DNA of 64,000 nucleotides. Source: Hirsutella rhossiliensis. Lineage: Eukaryota; Ascomycota; Sordariomycetes; Hypocreales; Ophiocordycipitaceae. Made by a program: the position numbers and the translations under genes. Where the stretch lies: positions 496,001 to 560,000 of the forward strand of contig NW_025408687.1 in the NCBI RefSeq assembly GCF_020360975.1, in the 5' to 3' direction. Positions 1 to 11,707 of this stretch are shown piece by piece. Below the pieces are notes generated by a model. It did no database searches, was not told the DNA's origin, and saw nothing but the letters and a program-made list of their open reading frames with translations. Each line of letters starts with the position of its first letter. Position 1 is the stretch's first letter.

Positions 1-357
1 GTGAGTGCGCCTCTGACTATAATTTCAAAGTCTACGTCTCTAGGTATCATTCCCAAGGCTCCTAGCATGCGCTCTGCTCGTCTTCGACCGCCCAAGAATG
101 GGCACTTATCAACATGATGAAACGACAAGCTGAATGACTAGATTCTTGTGCACCCTGCCCCCATCTTCAAGTCGAGGCTTCCAACGACTCGGAAAGTCGT
201 CGCCAGTCCGTCTCCATCGTCACTCCATGAGCAGCCAGTGACCCGACGTCTGAACAAAATCAATCTCGATTCCCTCCGATAAAAAAAACACGCTGCTGCC
301 ATATAAAAGACGTCGACAAGAACCACAAAACCCCCCTGCTCACCCCGACGCTTCGCC
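1..357. other. intergenic, left edge
   Basis: No coding sequence with recognisable content was seen here. It probably includes the 3' untranslated region of the capping-protein gene that ends at 358 on the minus strand. Confidence 0.4.
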
Positions 358-1377
358 TCACCGCTTCATACTCCCGATAATCTCCCTCTGCGTCTCGCGG
401 TCCTTGGCCCCCTCGCTCAGGCTCCCCACGCTGCGCAGGTCGCCTACCACGTCCTTTGCCTTGCCAAAGTACACCTCTTGCAGCAGGTTGCGCATCTTGA
501 GCTCCATGTCCTCGACCAGCCGCCCAATGTTGGCAATGTGGCTGTCGTCGCTCTCCACCGGCAGGTCCTGCTCCACCTGCCGCGTCATGTTGCCGCTCAG
601 GTCCATGTCGCCGATGGCGCCCTCGCTCGTCGACAGGGACAGGATGACCGTCGACGTCAGCTTGTAGTGCGTCGTGCGCCCGCGCTCAATGGCTTCGAAG
701 ACGTGGATCGAGTCCCAGATGCCTTCCGTTGGTCCGCCGGGGGTGGCGGCTGCGTGCCATTAGTCTCCGTCCGAGCTCCCCGTCCCGCAAAATCAAGAGG
801 AGGGACAGGTGTGGCTGTCCAGGGGCCGGGGAACTCACACTTCTTGAGCAGCACCACGCCGGCAAAGCCATCGTCGAGGTTCCAAAAATAGACGCTGCTC
901 ACGCCGCCCTCGTAGTAGAGCTCGCGATAGATATCAAACGCCTCGTTTGCCTTGACCTCCATCTTCCTCACCCGCTCGCTTGGGACCGCACCCTCGCCCG
1001 CGCCCTCGTTGCCGCCGCCCGCCCCGACGCCGCCCGCGCCGCCCTCGTCGAGCGGCGGGTCGAATTGGTTGGACCAGGGGGAGCGGTAGCTGTCGCCGTC
1101 GCGGTTGTAGTCGCAGAGCAGGTAGTCGCGCCCCGTCTGCTTGCAGCGCCGCAGCGTCAGGGGCTGGTCGACCGAGGAGAGGAGGTCTTCGGTCAGGTCC
1201 GGCGCGAGCGCGATGATGGAGTTGAGGTGCGAGCTCGTGTGCTTGGGGTTGAGGCGTCGGAGGAGGTCGCTGCGACAGGCCCTTCCGGTCAGCTCTGCCG
1301 CATCTCGGCGTGTTGGAAAACGAAGGGGAGAGAGATGCTTACAGAGCCGAGTCGAAGGGGTCGGCGGCGGCGGCCAT
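358..1377 (-). CDS. cap2: F-actin-capping protein subunit beta
   Basis: Beta subunit of the heterodimeric capping protein that binds actin filament barbed ends and stops subunit exchange, at cortical actin patches. Three exons are read: a short first exon starting [12 protein letters not shown] at 1377, an intron of about 70 nt (donor GTAAGC near 1342), a long middle exon with the family signatures [21 protein letters not shown] and [19 protein letters not shown], an intron of roughly 110 nt (about 731-840), and a last exon with [20 protein letters not shown] and the C-terminal helix [20 protein letters not shown]. The predicted length of about 275 residues fits the family. A Gly/Ala-rich insert lies between the SNQFDPPL motif and [12 protein letters not shown], as in other filamentous fungi. 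The identification is secure; exact splice sites are approximate. Confidence 0.95.
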
Positions 1378-2260
1378 GGTGGAGGGCCGCGAGGAGTGGG
1401 GGACCTGGGGGAGTGGATTGGAGGGGTCTGATGGCCGTGTCAGTCGTGCACTTGTGTGCTTTCCATATGTGTGTGCCCTTGGTTGGCAGAGGGCTCGGTG
1501 ATGATGAAGCACGAAACGTCGGCTGCGCTTAGGCGGGGTCGATGTCCGACAATGCTGCTGCGGCGCACGGTGCGATAAGATAAGACGATGACCGTCACGC
1601 CGGACCGACGGGCAACCCCAACACAACTCCAACACAACTCCAACACGAAGCTGCCACTGCACTCAGTGGAATCAGTCTCTCCCACATCCTCCAGTATCGT
1701 CGTCCAGAGCAGTCGAGACAGTCACGCTACGCCCCTTTCAAGACACGCCTCTTGGCCTATCCAACGTCCATTCCCACGACATACAGCTCGACTTGTACAA
1801 CCAAAGCACGCCGCCCCCATCCAAGCAACCGCCATTGATCCATTTCGCAGCAAGCCTCGACCCATCCCTCTGCCCAACAGCCCCCCTCTCTCTCTCGCTC
1901 CGTCTGATGAGCACCTAAAGTAATCCCCACAGAACGCCTCGCCCACAGTTGCAATGCAAACCCAACCAGTAACTTGCTCCCCCTCCCCCTTCCTCTCCCG
2001 TGTCCCGTCTCCGCGCGCACTTCCCTCGCTCTGCTGCTCTTTGCTCAGCTTCACTTTTTTTTCCGCCCACGCCGGCTGCAAAAGATCCTCAATAAAGATA
2101 CCCAATGTCCAACTCTTTCGTCGTAAATCCACATCCTGAACCGGATGGGCACGTAGAAACAGGCGGCAAAGAAGATTGAAGTCCGGCGTGCAATCTGAGC
2201 CGGCACTGAGCATGGCCTAGTTCGTTGTTCTGATCTTGTCAAACAGGATAGACCAGGCCT
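1378..2260. other. intergenic
   Basis: Between the 5' end of the capping-protein gene and the 3' end of the BAH-PHD gene. Short open frames on both strands show no family motif or consistent splice structure. It contains a pyrimidine-rich stretch near 1960-2050 but no gene I can support. Confidence 0.4.
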
Positions 2261-3800
2261 TTAGTCGATCTTGGTGCCGCAAATCAGGCACTGAGCCCTC
2301 TCGGACCATGTGCGGTCGCCACCCGAGACGTTGGCTCTCAAGTTGGTGATTCGCCACATCGTCGGGCCGTCATCGAGCTTCAGGCTCGCTTCGAAGAGAC
2401 CCTCATAAGGTCTGCTCTCCGTCGCCTTCCTCGGCCGGCCCTTCTTGCCTGAAGACAATCTCGGCAGCTTCTCGACGGCCGGCGCCGGCGTTCCGGGCAC
2501 GGGCGATTCCGTCGTCTTGGGCGTGATGCCGTCGATTTGCTTGATAGGGACAGAGTCTCCGTTTTCTCCTTCCTTGACCCCAACCGTCGGCTGCATCGTC
2601 TCCTCGCCCTTGATGTCGGTAGGAGTCGTCGAGTGAAGTGCCGTCGCCGGCTTGTCGTCCCGCTCCACTTTGGCCGAGGACCCGTCCAGCTCGCCCGAGA
2701 TGTGCGGCTTTTCCGTCCCTAGCCGCTCGTACGTTCTCATTAGGACGTCGTGCGCCAGGCACTCGTAGTGTAGCCATTCCTCGCAATCCGAATTTGTGCA
2801 GCCAACCAGAGTCTTGTCTGGGTTTGCGGGCGTTTTACATTTGCACGTCAGTTCGACAGACTGGGCGAGACGAGTTAGCGGGATGCATCCAAACGCCGGG
2901 AGTTGACAAACAAAGGCGTCGGGGCGTACCGAGAGCTGCGAGGTTCGACAGTCAAAAGCCTGCCGCCAATACAAGGCGTCCTGCACCTGCTCATCGTCGG
3001 ATTCCACCCATTGGTTGACGACGGCGCGCATAGCGACGCTGACAACGTTGATGACATCCACTAGAGCGGCGCATCCGTCAGCGACCTGGCCTGACTCGCG
3101 AGGCGCGGGGAGGGCGGAGACTCACTGTGGTTGGAAGCTATCAATTCGTTTTGGCCGTGATACGGCTGGCGGCCCGACACGACCTTCTTGCCGTCGAGAG
3201 TGTTTGCGGGAAGCTCGTCGGGCGAGTACATCCAATAGACGCGCGCGTAGACGTGGTGCTCGTCCACGGCGCGGACTTCGAGGATCTTGGCGACCCAGTA
3301 GTCGGTGGATTGCAGCAAGCCCTGGCGCTCCGACTCCCTGTTGGTCGACTTTTGGCGCTCAATGGTGGCATCGTTGGCGATGTAGACAAAGTCCTCGTTG
3401 AAGTACTTGACGTTGTTGACTGGCGCGAACAAGAGAGCGTCAGAAGATGTTGCACACGTTCCGCGATGGCGCCGCTGATGGCGGCCACAGCAGCATCCAC
3501 GCCCCTCCCGAGAATTGACTCACGAACGAAGCTATTGTAGCGCGTCATGTCCAGCCACCGCTTGCGCGGCTCGACGGTATAGGCCAGGTCCATGGTCTGG
3601 TGCGTCTTGAACTTGCCGCGGGGCTCAAAGGGCGACGGCTGGACCAGTTCCTTTTTGTCGTCGTCCGGGCCATCGCGCTTTCGCTTCTTGGAGGCATGGT
3701 CCTCATACGAGGGGGTCGCGACCATGGTGACGGTGAAGGGACAGTCGGCCCGGTTCTCGTCCGCAACGGCGCGAGACCGCTTCCGCGACTTGGAACTCAT
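2261..3800 (-). CDS. BAH domain-PHD finger chromatin protein (EPR-1-like)
   Basis: Probable chromatin reader. Four exons with introns near 3421-3524, 3062-3124 and 2862-2930 join into one frame of about 415 residues starting MSSKSRKRSRAVADENR (ATG at 3800). The N-terminus is basic with a nuclear-signal-like KKRKRDGP. Exon 2 is a BAH domain (YFNEDFVYIANDA, YWVAKILEVRAVDEHHVYARVYWMYSPDEL, then HGQNELIASNH). It is followed by a PHD finger: CKC, CTNSDC, WLHYEC, then 156 residues of low-complexity insert with an AT-hook-like GKKGRPRKA, and finally CLIC only four residues from the stop. A BAH-PHD order is that of fungal EPR-1/BP1, which bind H3K27me3 and mediate Polycomb silencing (family knowledge). 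That role is inferred here from domain order, not from residue-level alignment. Confidence 0.85.
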
Positions 3801-5574
3801 AGTCAAGTCCTGGAGAGAGGTGGTCGAGGCAGAGCGTCGAGGTCGCGGCGCGGCGCGGGTGCGATGCGGATGCGAAAGCGATGACTTGCAGCGGCGCCCA
3901 AAAAAACAGCGGGTTCGTGCGCTCCGACGCGCCGTCCTAGAAGAGGCTTTACGGATTGACTGCAGCTCCCGACGAGGTTCGGCGGCGTCGCAGGACCATT
4001 GGCGGGCGCACGGAGCGGCGGGCCTCTGCGGCAGAAAGGATCTAGTGAGGGCTCCCCGTACCAAGGGAGACGTCAAGAAAGGAGCGAAAGAGAGGTCCGC
4101 AGAGGCAGGCAGGGCATAAAAATGATTTAGAGGGAGCAGAGGGAGGTTACACCGCCGGGCGATGCGTCCGCGTCGGCTGGTCGCAGACCTTGATGTTGAA
4201 GCTCCAAGGCTAAGATATGTTTGGAGGAGGAAAGTTGGTGGCTGGTGAAGGCGCGCCGGCGGTAGTGGGATTGGTACAGAGCGGAAGAGAGGGAGGGAGG
4301 GAGAGATACACGTGTCTATGGGTATAGACTATAATAGAAGGTACATACTGCCCTTTGCAGAAAAAAAAAGGGCCTGGAAGTGAGGGGCTCACGTGCAGGA
4401 TCTTCCAGCTTCCCAAGGAAAAGCGCGTTCGAGAGGCGCGCCTGTTTCCCATGCGGCTTGTACCTTTTCCATTGGGCCGGGCAGAAAAGATACCTCTGTC
4501 TCCCCGGTACCTGGCCCTATCCATCTCGAGTCACCGCGCAGTTGCGGGCTTACCTGTGGAAGCGCGAGTAAGGAAAGGGTACCAGCGGTGGCTGGCCCCG
4601 CTACAAGCCACGCCGGACACGCCAAGGTACCCCGCTGGCCTTGCGCTGGAATAGACGCCGTCTCGGCACCCGCAGCTGAAACGGATAGGCTCGAGCTGGC
4701 GACGCGGCCGCTAAGCCGACAGGAGGGTACATGGCCCGTCCAGCCACCGCAGGTACTCTGCCCAGCGGATCCGAGTACATGAAGCCTCGGCAATCTCAGC
4801 GGCTGTAGGTAGGTTGGTGGTTTGGTTGGTAGGTAGGTTGGTAGGTAGATATCTGGATTGCTAGACCGGTTTTCGCACTGTACGAAGTAAGTTAGACCGT
4901 TCGAGGCAATTCAAAGTCCAACAAGCGTCTGTCTTGGCCTTTCTGACTCAGTTCATCCAAGCACCAAGACATTGCGGGCACCGAGCTCTCCGCTATTTTA
5001 AAAGCATTTGCACTAACGTCTCCGCACACAGATCCACTATCTGCCGCCGACTCGAGCCAATTGCCTCGCTCGCTCCATCTTAGGTGTGCACATGTTTATA
5101 ACCACATTCGGACCACGGATGAAACAAGTAGACATTTCCGCTTCCGCGCAAGCCTTAAAGTCGCAAATCCCGTCAGTCAATGCGCGACCCTCTTTCGACT
5201 TCTGCTCTGGTGACACGGAGGGCGGAAGTATCCCGTACCCGTACATTCGACTATAGGGCTCTGCTATAGACTCCGGTAACAAGCTAAAGGTGTGGGGATT
5301 GCAAAGAGCACCTTTTCGCATTAAAGCAGCTATACCCAAATCTATGCGAGCCAATAAGTGGCTTCCCGTCCGTCTGCGACCGAGAAAAAAAGGCCCGACC
5401 AGAGGATTGCAACGGCTAAATAGACGAAATTCACATACAGCCGCCGCATAGACCAGCGTCGGCGGTCTTTATACTTACACGCAGTACATAATCAATCAAG
5501 CAGCTCAAAACGCCATCGCTATGCGGCTAGCCCCCTTTCCAAATCGAGCTCCACGCCATATCCACCAGACAAGC
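3801..5574. other. intergenic
   Basis: About 1.8 kb between the start of the BAH-PHD gene and the 3' end of the Atg22-like gene. A 105-codon frame on the minus strand (5037-5354) has no recognisable motif and is not called. The only structure seen is the TTGGTAGG-type repeat near 4803-4850. Confidence 0.4.
4803..4850. repeat. degenerate TAGGTTGG simple repeat
   Basis: An imperfect tandem run built from TAGGT and TTGGT units. It lies in intergenic DNA and has no coding potential. Confidence 0.7.
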
Positions 5575-7592
5575 TCATGACCGTCTGCGAGTTGTCGGCT
5601 CACCGTCCTCGTCGCCGTCGTAGTCGGCCATCATGTCCCTGTCCTCATCCTCGGCCTGCGCCTCCTCCTCTCTCGACACCGCGAAGCCCTCAATCGCCTC
5701 AGCCACCTTGTCGCCCTCCCTCTTGCCTCTCTCCACATTAATGAACCATATCAACGGCGCCGGGAGGCCCACCAGCGCCGCCAGGAACCAGAAAGCCGGC
5801 CGAATGCTACCCGTCTTGTCGATGATGGCCCCCACAATGGCTGGGCCAAACACGCTGGAGCCCTTGTCGGTGATGGCGTACAGCGCATAAAATGCAGCCT
5901 CGGACCCCGGAGGTATCAGCTCTCCGTACAGCGAGCGGCAGTAGCTGCTCAGGCCTCCCATGACGAGTCCGTATATGGCTGCCAGAGGGTACATTTCCCA
6001 CGGCTGCTGAAGGCCGAGGACGCCCCAGCTCTGGACGAATGGCAGGTAACCCATTAGGCCGTACAGCGGTATCAGCTCAAACAGGGCGATGCAGACCAGA
6101 ATCGTCTGGTGTGCCTGCAGGCCGTAGACGCGAGAAACCCACGACCAGCCAAACGCTCCAAAGACGCCCGTCAATGTGACAATGACGTTGATCATGCCCA
6201 AGGCCCACGGTCGCATGTGAAGATGAGTTTTTGCAAACAAGATGGCCGTCGACGACGTCGTGGCAACCGCGTCCGACAGCAGAAACCATCCGGCGAGGAA
6301 GAGCGTTATGTCCGACAGACGGCGGGCGAGCTTGACGGTGCGGAAGAGCGATTTCCACGCATTCGTGAGGTACGAAATCCAGGGGAGACGGCCCTTGCGG
6401 GCGCCGGCCATGAGTGGAGGGCCCGGTCTGGGCCGCAGCCACAGCGCTGCGGGAATGGTAAAGACGGACCACCAGGTGCCGACGAAAAAAAGGACTATGC
6501 GTTGGGACCAGGTCGTGTTCTTCAAGGTGATGAGGATGACGATGGACACACATTGGACAAAGAGGGCGGCGCTGTACCCGATGCCGATTCCTTGGGCCGA
6601 GATCCGGGTCGACATTTGCAGTTCCTTGGACGTGATCTCCTCGTGGGTTACGGGACGCTTCGTCCGCCATCCAGGAGCCGCGGCTTCTTCGTCGGCCAGC
6701 AGCGCCGAGGTGGAGTTGGCCATGGAGGGGTCCAGGTCGGCGGTCGAGTCTTCCATCAGACGCGACTCGAGGGGCGAGTCTGCGAGATCCGGGGTCCGGG
6801 GCCCACGGGCCTCCATGACCTCCGGGTGATTGCGCACGAGAAGCGGCAGAAACGAGTTGAGCAGGACAAAGGAAGCGCCAAAAGACGTGTTTGAGATGAT
6901 GGTCAGGAGGGCGCCGAGGATATACGTCTCCTTGCTGATGAAGATGTAGCACATGACGGCAAGGCCGCCGATCCAGGCAAAGGCGAGGAGGAGCTTCTTT
7001 CGGTAGTTTCCGTGGTCGGCGGCGCTGCTGATGCTGACGACGAGCAGGGCCTGGATCATGACGCTGACGGAAAAGGTGTACATGGCGAAGCTGGCCGTGT
7101 TGATCTCAAGGCCGAGCACGTAGACGACGCACTGGCCGTCATCCTCGCTTTTGCTGTCGCTGGTGCCGCATGGCTTGGTGGGGTCCGAGAGCAGCACGCC
7201 GTTTTCGCGGGCCAGGGACTCGAGCAGGATGGGGATGAAGGAGGCTCGATGCCATGTAAGCTCGGGGATGCACCAGCAGAGGCCAGGGGCGGCTTACCGA
7301 TTCCGCAGATGACATACGTCTCGGCAGCAAAGGCATACATGTACCAGCCAAGGAGCTCCTTGCGGCTGGTCGGACGCGCATCGTAGCCCGTGTACCGCTG
7401 GGCGCCGGCGTCGCTGCTGCGGTCCGTCATGTCGCCGTCGGTCGAGGAGCGCTCGTCGTCGGCCTCAAAGGAAGAGGTGGCGTGCGAGGCCAGGGAGCGC
7501 TTGGAGAGGACAGAGAGGCCGGACCAGAGTCGCCGGCCCTGGAGACTGGGGCGTGCTGGCTGAGGGACGTCCAGGTCACCGGGCGGCGGCAT
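5575..7592 (-). CDS. atg22: Atg22-type vacuolar amino-acid effluxer (MFS)
   Basis: Autophagy-related Atg22 family permease, which exports amino acids from the vacuole after autophagic breakdown (family knowledge). Two exons: the first begins MPPPGDLDVPQPARPS at 7592 and ends in YVICGIG; a 53-nt intron (7245-7297, donor GTAAGC) follows; exon 2 resumes in frame with ASFIPILLESLARENGV. The protein is 654 residues. It shows the Atg22 hallmark RKELLGWYMYAFAAE in the first membrane segment, about twelve hydrophobic spans, a long hydrophilic loop after the fourth span (around GPRTPDLADSP), and an acidic C-terminal tail. The 98-residue N-terminal exon before and including the first span is serine-rich, typical of filamentous fungi. 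Many fungi have several Atg22 paralogues, so which one this is remains open. Confidence 0.9.
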
Positions 7593-8684
7593 GCTGACTG
7601 ATTGCCGCTGGCGCACACGTGATGACTGAACAACCCCCCTGCAAGTCGACACCTACCGGTACCTACTCTGCTGTATGTAATTACAGCGGGCGCGCTGACG
7701 GATGCACAAGACTGCTGGCAATGTTTGCGCACGACGGCGACGCTCGCATGGTGTGCGACGACGATGCTCCATGGGGGTTTCGACGGCACGCGATGGGCAT
7801 GGCAATGCACATGTGGACGGGCCCTTTGATACCGGAAACGGACTGATTCGGCCGACAGGAATAGGCGCCTGCCTAGATAGATATATATATATATATATAC
7901 ACTCACTCACACACGTTGTCCAGCACGGCCGAAACCCCACCTGGGCCCCCCGACTCTGGTGGCCGGCCGCAGACTCCGGCAAGCCCGCTAGCAGAGGCAG
8001 AGCAGCTGGTCTCATGGTGCCGACGGCAGCTGCAAAGGGGTCGATACGTGTGCTCCACGCTGCCCCCGCCGTCGACCTATTTGCCCGGGCGAGGACCCTT
8101 GGCGGTTGATGGCCGCTCTGGGTTGGCGACTAATCCGAGGCAGTTCTAGTTTGCATTCCCGGACCTGGCGTCGAGACGACAGAAGGCATCCCGTCACCGC
8201 TGACAAGACAAGGGAAGCTTGCGACCCGTGGACCCGGCATTGGCAGTGAACCCTGGGCATGGTGGGCAGCGCGGGATTCGGGAGCATGTTGACGTGATGG
8301 CTGGGCCAAGAGGGGGGAACGCCGCGCAGGCGGCACGGCGCATCTTCGTGACTTGTTCTCATGCACTGAGAGTTTGGGCATGGCGATCACCATGTCTTAA
8401 CACGGATGCGCGAGCCATTCCCGGCCTCTCTCATCGCCGGGGCCGTGCCAAGAGAGGACAATGCTCGACTCCCACCCGCCGGCGGCGTCTTGCTGGCTTC
8501 CCCCGCACCTTGGCTTCTGCAGTATGCACGCGCAACGAATGCCACAAGCGAACAAGACTAGGATATCATCGGTATTATAAAACCAGCTAAGAAACCATGG
8601 AGCAAAGCCTGAACCCCGGATCGGCAAAAGCCACAATTAACCTCCCCGGTTACGTCACATGGCTGTTGAACTCGAGGCTAGGCT
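7593..8684. other. intergenic
   Basis: Upstream DNA of the Atg22-like gene and downstream DNA of the DUF3602 gene. It contains a TA dinucleotide run. No supported gene was found on either strand. Confidence 0.4.
7875..7900. repeat. TA/TAGA microsatellite
   Basis: A short GATA stretch passes into about ten TA dinucleotides, roughly 280 bases upstream of the Atg22-like start codon. Confidence 0.8.
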
Positions 8685-9162
8685 TCACTTCTTGAAGATG
8701 GCGAACAGCTTGTTCTTGAGCTTGTCTGCCAGGCTGAGCGACTCGGCACTGTTGGCCCCTGCCTTGGGCGCCGTCCGCGGGTCGCGGTCCAGGGACGTGT
8801 GCTCGTTGCCGACGCCACCTCGCCCCGTGTGAAAGTCCTGGTCCTCGGAACTCGTGCGGACGGCGGCAGCGGGGACGATTTCCTGGTCTCTGCGCTGCGT
8901 GGGCGCCGTGCCCACGTCGGCAATGTTGCCGGCGCCTGCGTGAAAATGCGTCAGCGACAAAACGGCCCTCTCGCGGTGTGATGGGGGGGAGAGGGTCGCC
9001 GACTCGCCATGACTCACCTCCGCGGCCTGCGCTGAACGCCCCGTCGCCGTGGCTGCCCGCGTTCCCCAGGCGCACCACCTCGCCGTCGACGTACTCGGTG
9101 TCATCAGCGGTGATGTTGCCCGCGCCGCCCCGGCCGTGTGAAGTCTCGGCGGCCGACGACAT
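8685..9162 (-). CDS. GRGGAGN-repeat protein (DUF3602)
   Basis: Small hydrophilic protein of the fungal DUF3602 family. Two exons join at an intron of 82 nt (8936-9017, donor GTGAGT, acceptor GCAG), giving 131 residues from ATG 9162 (MSSAAETSHGRGGAGNI). The family motif GRGGAGN occurs near residues 10 and 47, the second copy being rebuilt exactly across the splice junction, and a variant GRGGVGN lies near residue 90. The C-terminus LADKLKNKLFAIFKK is a conserved amphipathic helix of this family. Proteins of this type include yeast Par32, linked to TORC1 and ammonium-transporter control; whether that holds here is unknown. No signal peptide or membrane span is visible. Confidence 0.85.
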
Positions 9163-9798
9163 GGAGGAGGAGGAGCAGGGGGTTGCTTGGGAGACTGAAA
9201 CAGAGGCCGCCTACAGAAGAAGGCGGAGTGACAGCGAGTGGTGATGGTGGAATCTGTGATAAGCTGGCGCCGCCTTCTCTCAGCCTCAGAGGTCCAGGGG
9301 GGAGGGGGTGGTTAAGGGGAGGCGAGGGAAATAAACAGGTGTTGCTGCGTAACAAACTTCCCGCACAAGAGGGCACATGGACGACCATTGCGCCATAATG
9401 ACGACCAGCCAACAGCAATTCGCATTTAACATTTGCCTGCACACATCATGATTGGGACAATTTTCGAGGCCGCCGAGCTTCTCCCCCTCCGTCTCCCCCT
9501 CAGTCCACATTACGTACCAAGTATCGCAAGAGGCCATGTCATCTGATTGACGGTATCAAACGACAGGAGGCTTCATCGTTCTTTAGGCCTGGGTCATGGA
9601 CTTGATCGAGTCATTTCTGACCCGAGGGTCTTGCGACGCACCACAGCAGCCCAATGCAACCGTCGGGCGACGCCGGTGGCGCAAAAAATTGGATTTCGGC
9701 ACCGTCCGCCACCATACGAAGAGCAGATACTCTGGCAAGGGTACGTAAAGTCTCATCTACTGTACTGTAAGTCTTTTCTACAAATCGCGGTGCCCCTT
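9163..9798. other. intergenic
   Basis: Upstream region of the DUF3602 gene and 3' flank of the CHORD gene. No supported coding sequence or repeat was seen. Confidence 0.4.
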
Positions 9799-10884
9799 CT
9801 ATGCCCGCCCGGCCCGCCCGACCTGCACGATCTCGCCCGTCAACGCCTCGTCGCCCCGCAGCACCGGCCACGACGCGCCGTCGGCCTTGGCCAACGTCAG
9901 CTCCAGCTTCGTGCCGAGGATCTTGTGCGTCGACTTTGCCGCGTCAATGGCGCCATATAGAGGCACCTCGGCCCTGTAGCGCTTCGGCGGCGAATCGCTC
10001 GTCGTCAGGTCCAGGGCGAGCTGTTTCGGCCGGAACTCGACCTTGGCCGTCTCCTTGTTGATCTTCTTGAGGAAGAACGAGGCGATGACGGTCGTCAGGG
10101 TCTGGTAGTAGTCGTGTCTTCTAACCGTTAGCATGGAGGGGCTTGGATGTGCCGAGAACACCCGGAGCCAGTTGCTCACCTGACCGAGTCGAGAATCTCC
10201 TCGCCTGATGAGCCGGACTTGTCCTTTTTCCTACCGCTCCCAATAAAGAGGTGCCGGTCCCTGGTTTTGCAGCCCTCAATCTTCATAAACTGGTCAAACT
10301 CCAGGACGCGCCGCTTGCAGCACGAGTAGCCCTTGCTGCCCTCGTGGAAGATGGGCACCCCAGGGTGGTGCACGCACTTCTCGCCCTCGCGCGAGCTGCC
10401 CTGCTTGTATCTCTGCCCGCACGTCCTCCGTCGGCATTCCGCGCCGTCGGCGAGCTCGAGGCTGGGGTCATCGTCGTCCGTCTCGGGCGCCGGCGGCGGG
10501 GGCGCGGGTGCCTGCTGTGCGGGCTGGATGGGCACGCGCGGTGGGCCCGAGGCGGTGAGGGCCTCGATCTTCTTGGCTAGGGCAGCATCGTCCTCTTGCG
10601 GCTTCTCCTCGAGCTGCGGGGGTTTGTCGGTGGTGGAGTGGGTGCCCGTCGTGCAGGGCGGGAGGGACATGAACTCGTCAAAGGTCAAGACGCGAGGCTT
10701 GCAGCACTTCCACCCTGCGAGAGAGCATCGAGTCAGCTCGGTTTGAACGTCACGAGCTTTCCCTGTCCTCTCTCGTACCTTTCTGTCCCTCGTGAAAGAT
10801 TGGCGGGCCGGGATGATACTCGCACTTTTCCGTCGGGTCGGTGAAATCCTTGCCGCAGCCCTGATGGACACATTTCTGCGCCAT
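9799..10884 (-). CDS. CHORD and CS domain cochaperone (RAR1/CHORDC1-like)
   Basis: Two zinc-binding CHORD domains followed by a CS (p23-like) domain, the layout of animal CHORDC1/Morgana and of fungal ChpA, which act with HSP90 and SGT1 (family knowledge). Exon 1 from ATG 10884 begins MAQKCVHQGCGKDFTDPTEKC and breaks inside CHORD 1 at an intron (10715-10778). Exon 2 completes it with GWKCCKPRVLTFDEFMSLPPC, then a Pro-rich linker and CHORD 2 (CRRRTCGQRYKQG, CVHHPGVPIFHEGSKGYSCC, FMKIEGC). A second intron (about 10118-10179) precedes the CS domain (HDYYQTLTTVIASFFLKKI). The length is about 320 residues. The start is divergent from the glutaredoxin-like gene, with a 376-base shared upstream region. 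Confidence 0.93.
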
Positions 10885-11260
10885 GCTGGCAGAACAGCTC
10901 CTCGAGTTGGCGGCGCTACAGCTTCTTGCGTACGCACGGCCGGCGTTGACGAGTCGAATCCCACAGGGCAGCGGGGCGGAGCAGGGGAATGGGCGGCTGT
11001 AGATTATAAGCAAAAGCCATGGGACGCATGCGTGCGTCTCACGTCCCGTGAAAAGGCCGGCACTTAAACGGCTGCCTCGGTGGGGTGGGATCTTCTAGAA
11101 GACAAATGAGTTTCGCTATACGTCTCACCGCCTGCCTATCCCGGTGCGGGGTCTGGCTCCAGCTCCTCCCTCCAAGGCGCGAGGAGGTGCTCGCTCTGCA
11201 ACGACGTCACTCAATGCAAAACGGATCCCCTTTGGCTTCGGAAACAAGACGATATCAACC
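10885..11260. promoter_or_regulatory. shared divergent promoter region
   Basis: The 376 bases between the start codons of the CHORD gene (minus) and the glutaredoxin-like gene (plus) must hold both promoters. No specific element can be named with confidence. Confidence 0.4.
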
Positions 11261-11630
11261 ATGTTTGCATCAGGTCGCCTTTTGCAGGCCTGCAGGATCA
11301 CCCTCTTTACCCGTGACAACTGCAGCCTCTGCACAACCGCCAAGGACGTCTTGTCCCAAGTTGGAAACAAAAGGCCGTTCGTCTTTCAAAAGGTCGACCT
11401 GGCCCTGCCAGAGTCCAGGCCTTGGAGGGAGCTATACGACTTTGACATTCCCGTCGTATGTTGCCGGCTATTATCTGTGCTGGCGCTTGCTGACGCTCAG
11501 GCAGATTCACATCAGCAAGGCCGCCGCCAAAGAGGAGGACGTGGGCATGGCCGGCAAGGCAGTCAAACTAATGCACCGGTTCACGCCTGAGCAAGTCGAA
11601 GCCAAGATGGACAAGGTACAAAGTAGTTAA
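11261..11630 (+). CDS. glutaredoxin-like protein (DUF836, YDR286C type)
   Basis: Small thioredoxin-fold protein. Exon 1 from ATG 11261 (MFASGRLLQACRITLFTRDNC) carries the redox motif C-S-L-C (NCSLCTTAK) near residues 20-23. An intron of 49 nt (11456-11504, donor GTATGT, branch GCTGAC) interrupts FDIPV and IHISK. The protein is 106 residues, matching the family of yeast YDR286C and human C5orf63. The basic N-terminus could be a short mitochondrial targeting segment, but it is not decisive. The VIHI position takes the place of the cis-Pro loop, where IPV precedes the junction as in thioredoxins. The substrate is unknown. Confidence 0.85.
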
Positions 11631-11707
11631 GGGCCCAGGCTGGCTGTCGCCTAGGCAGTTCGTCGGCTCCTCCCCGCTCCCCGGGCTTCTCTCCCTCGAC
11701 GGTGCCG

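Noticed and set aside
5037..5354. 105-codon minus-strand frame in the 3.8-5.6 kb gap
   Set aside because: No motif, no splice continuation and no clear homologue type; probably chance.
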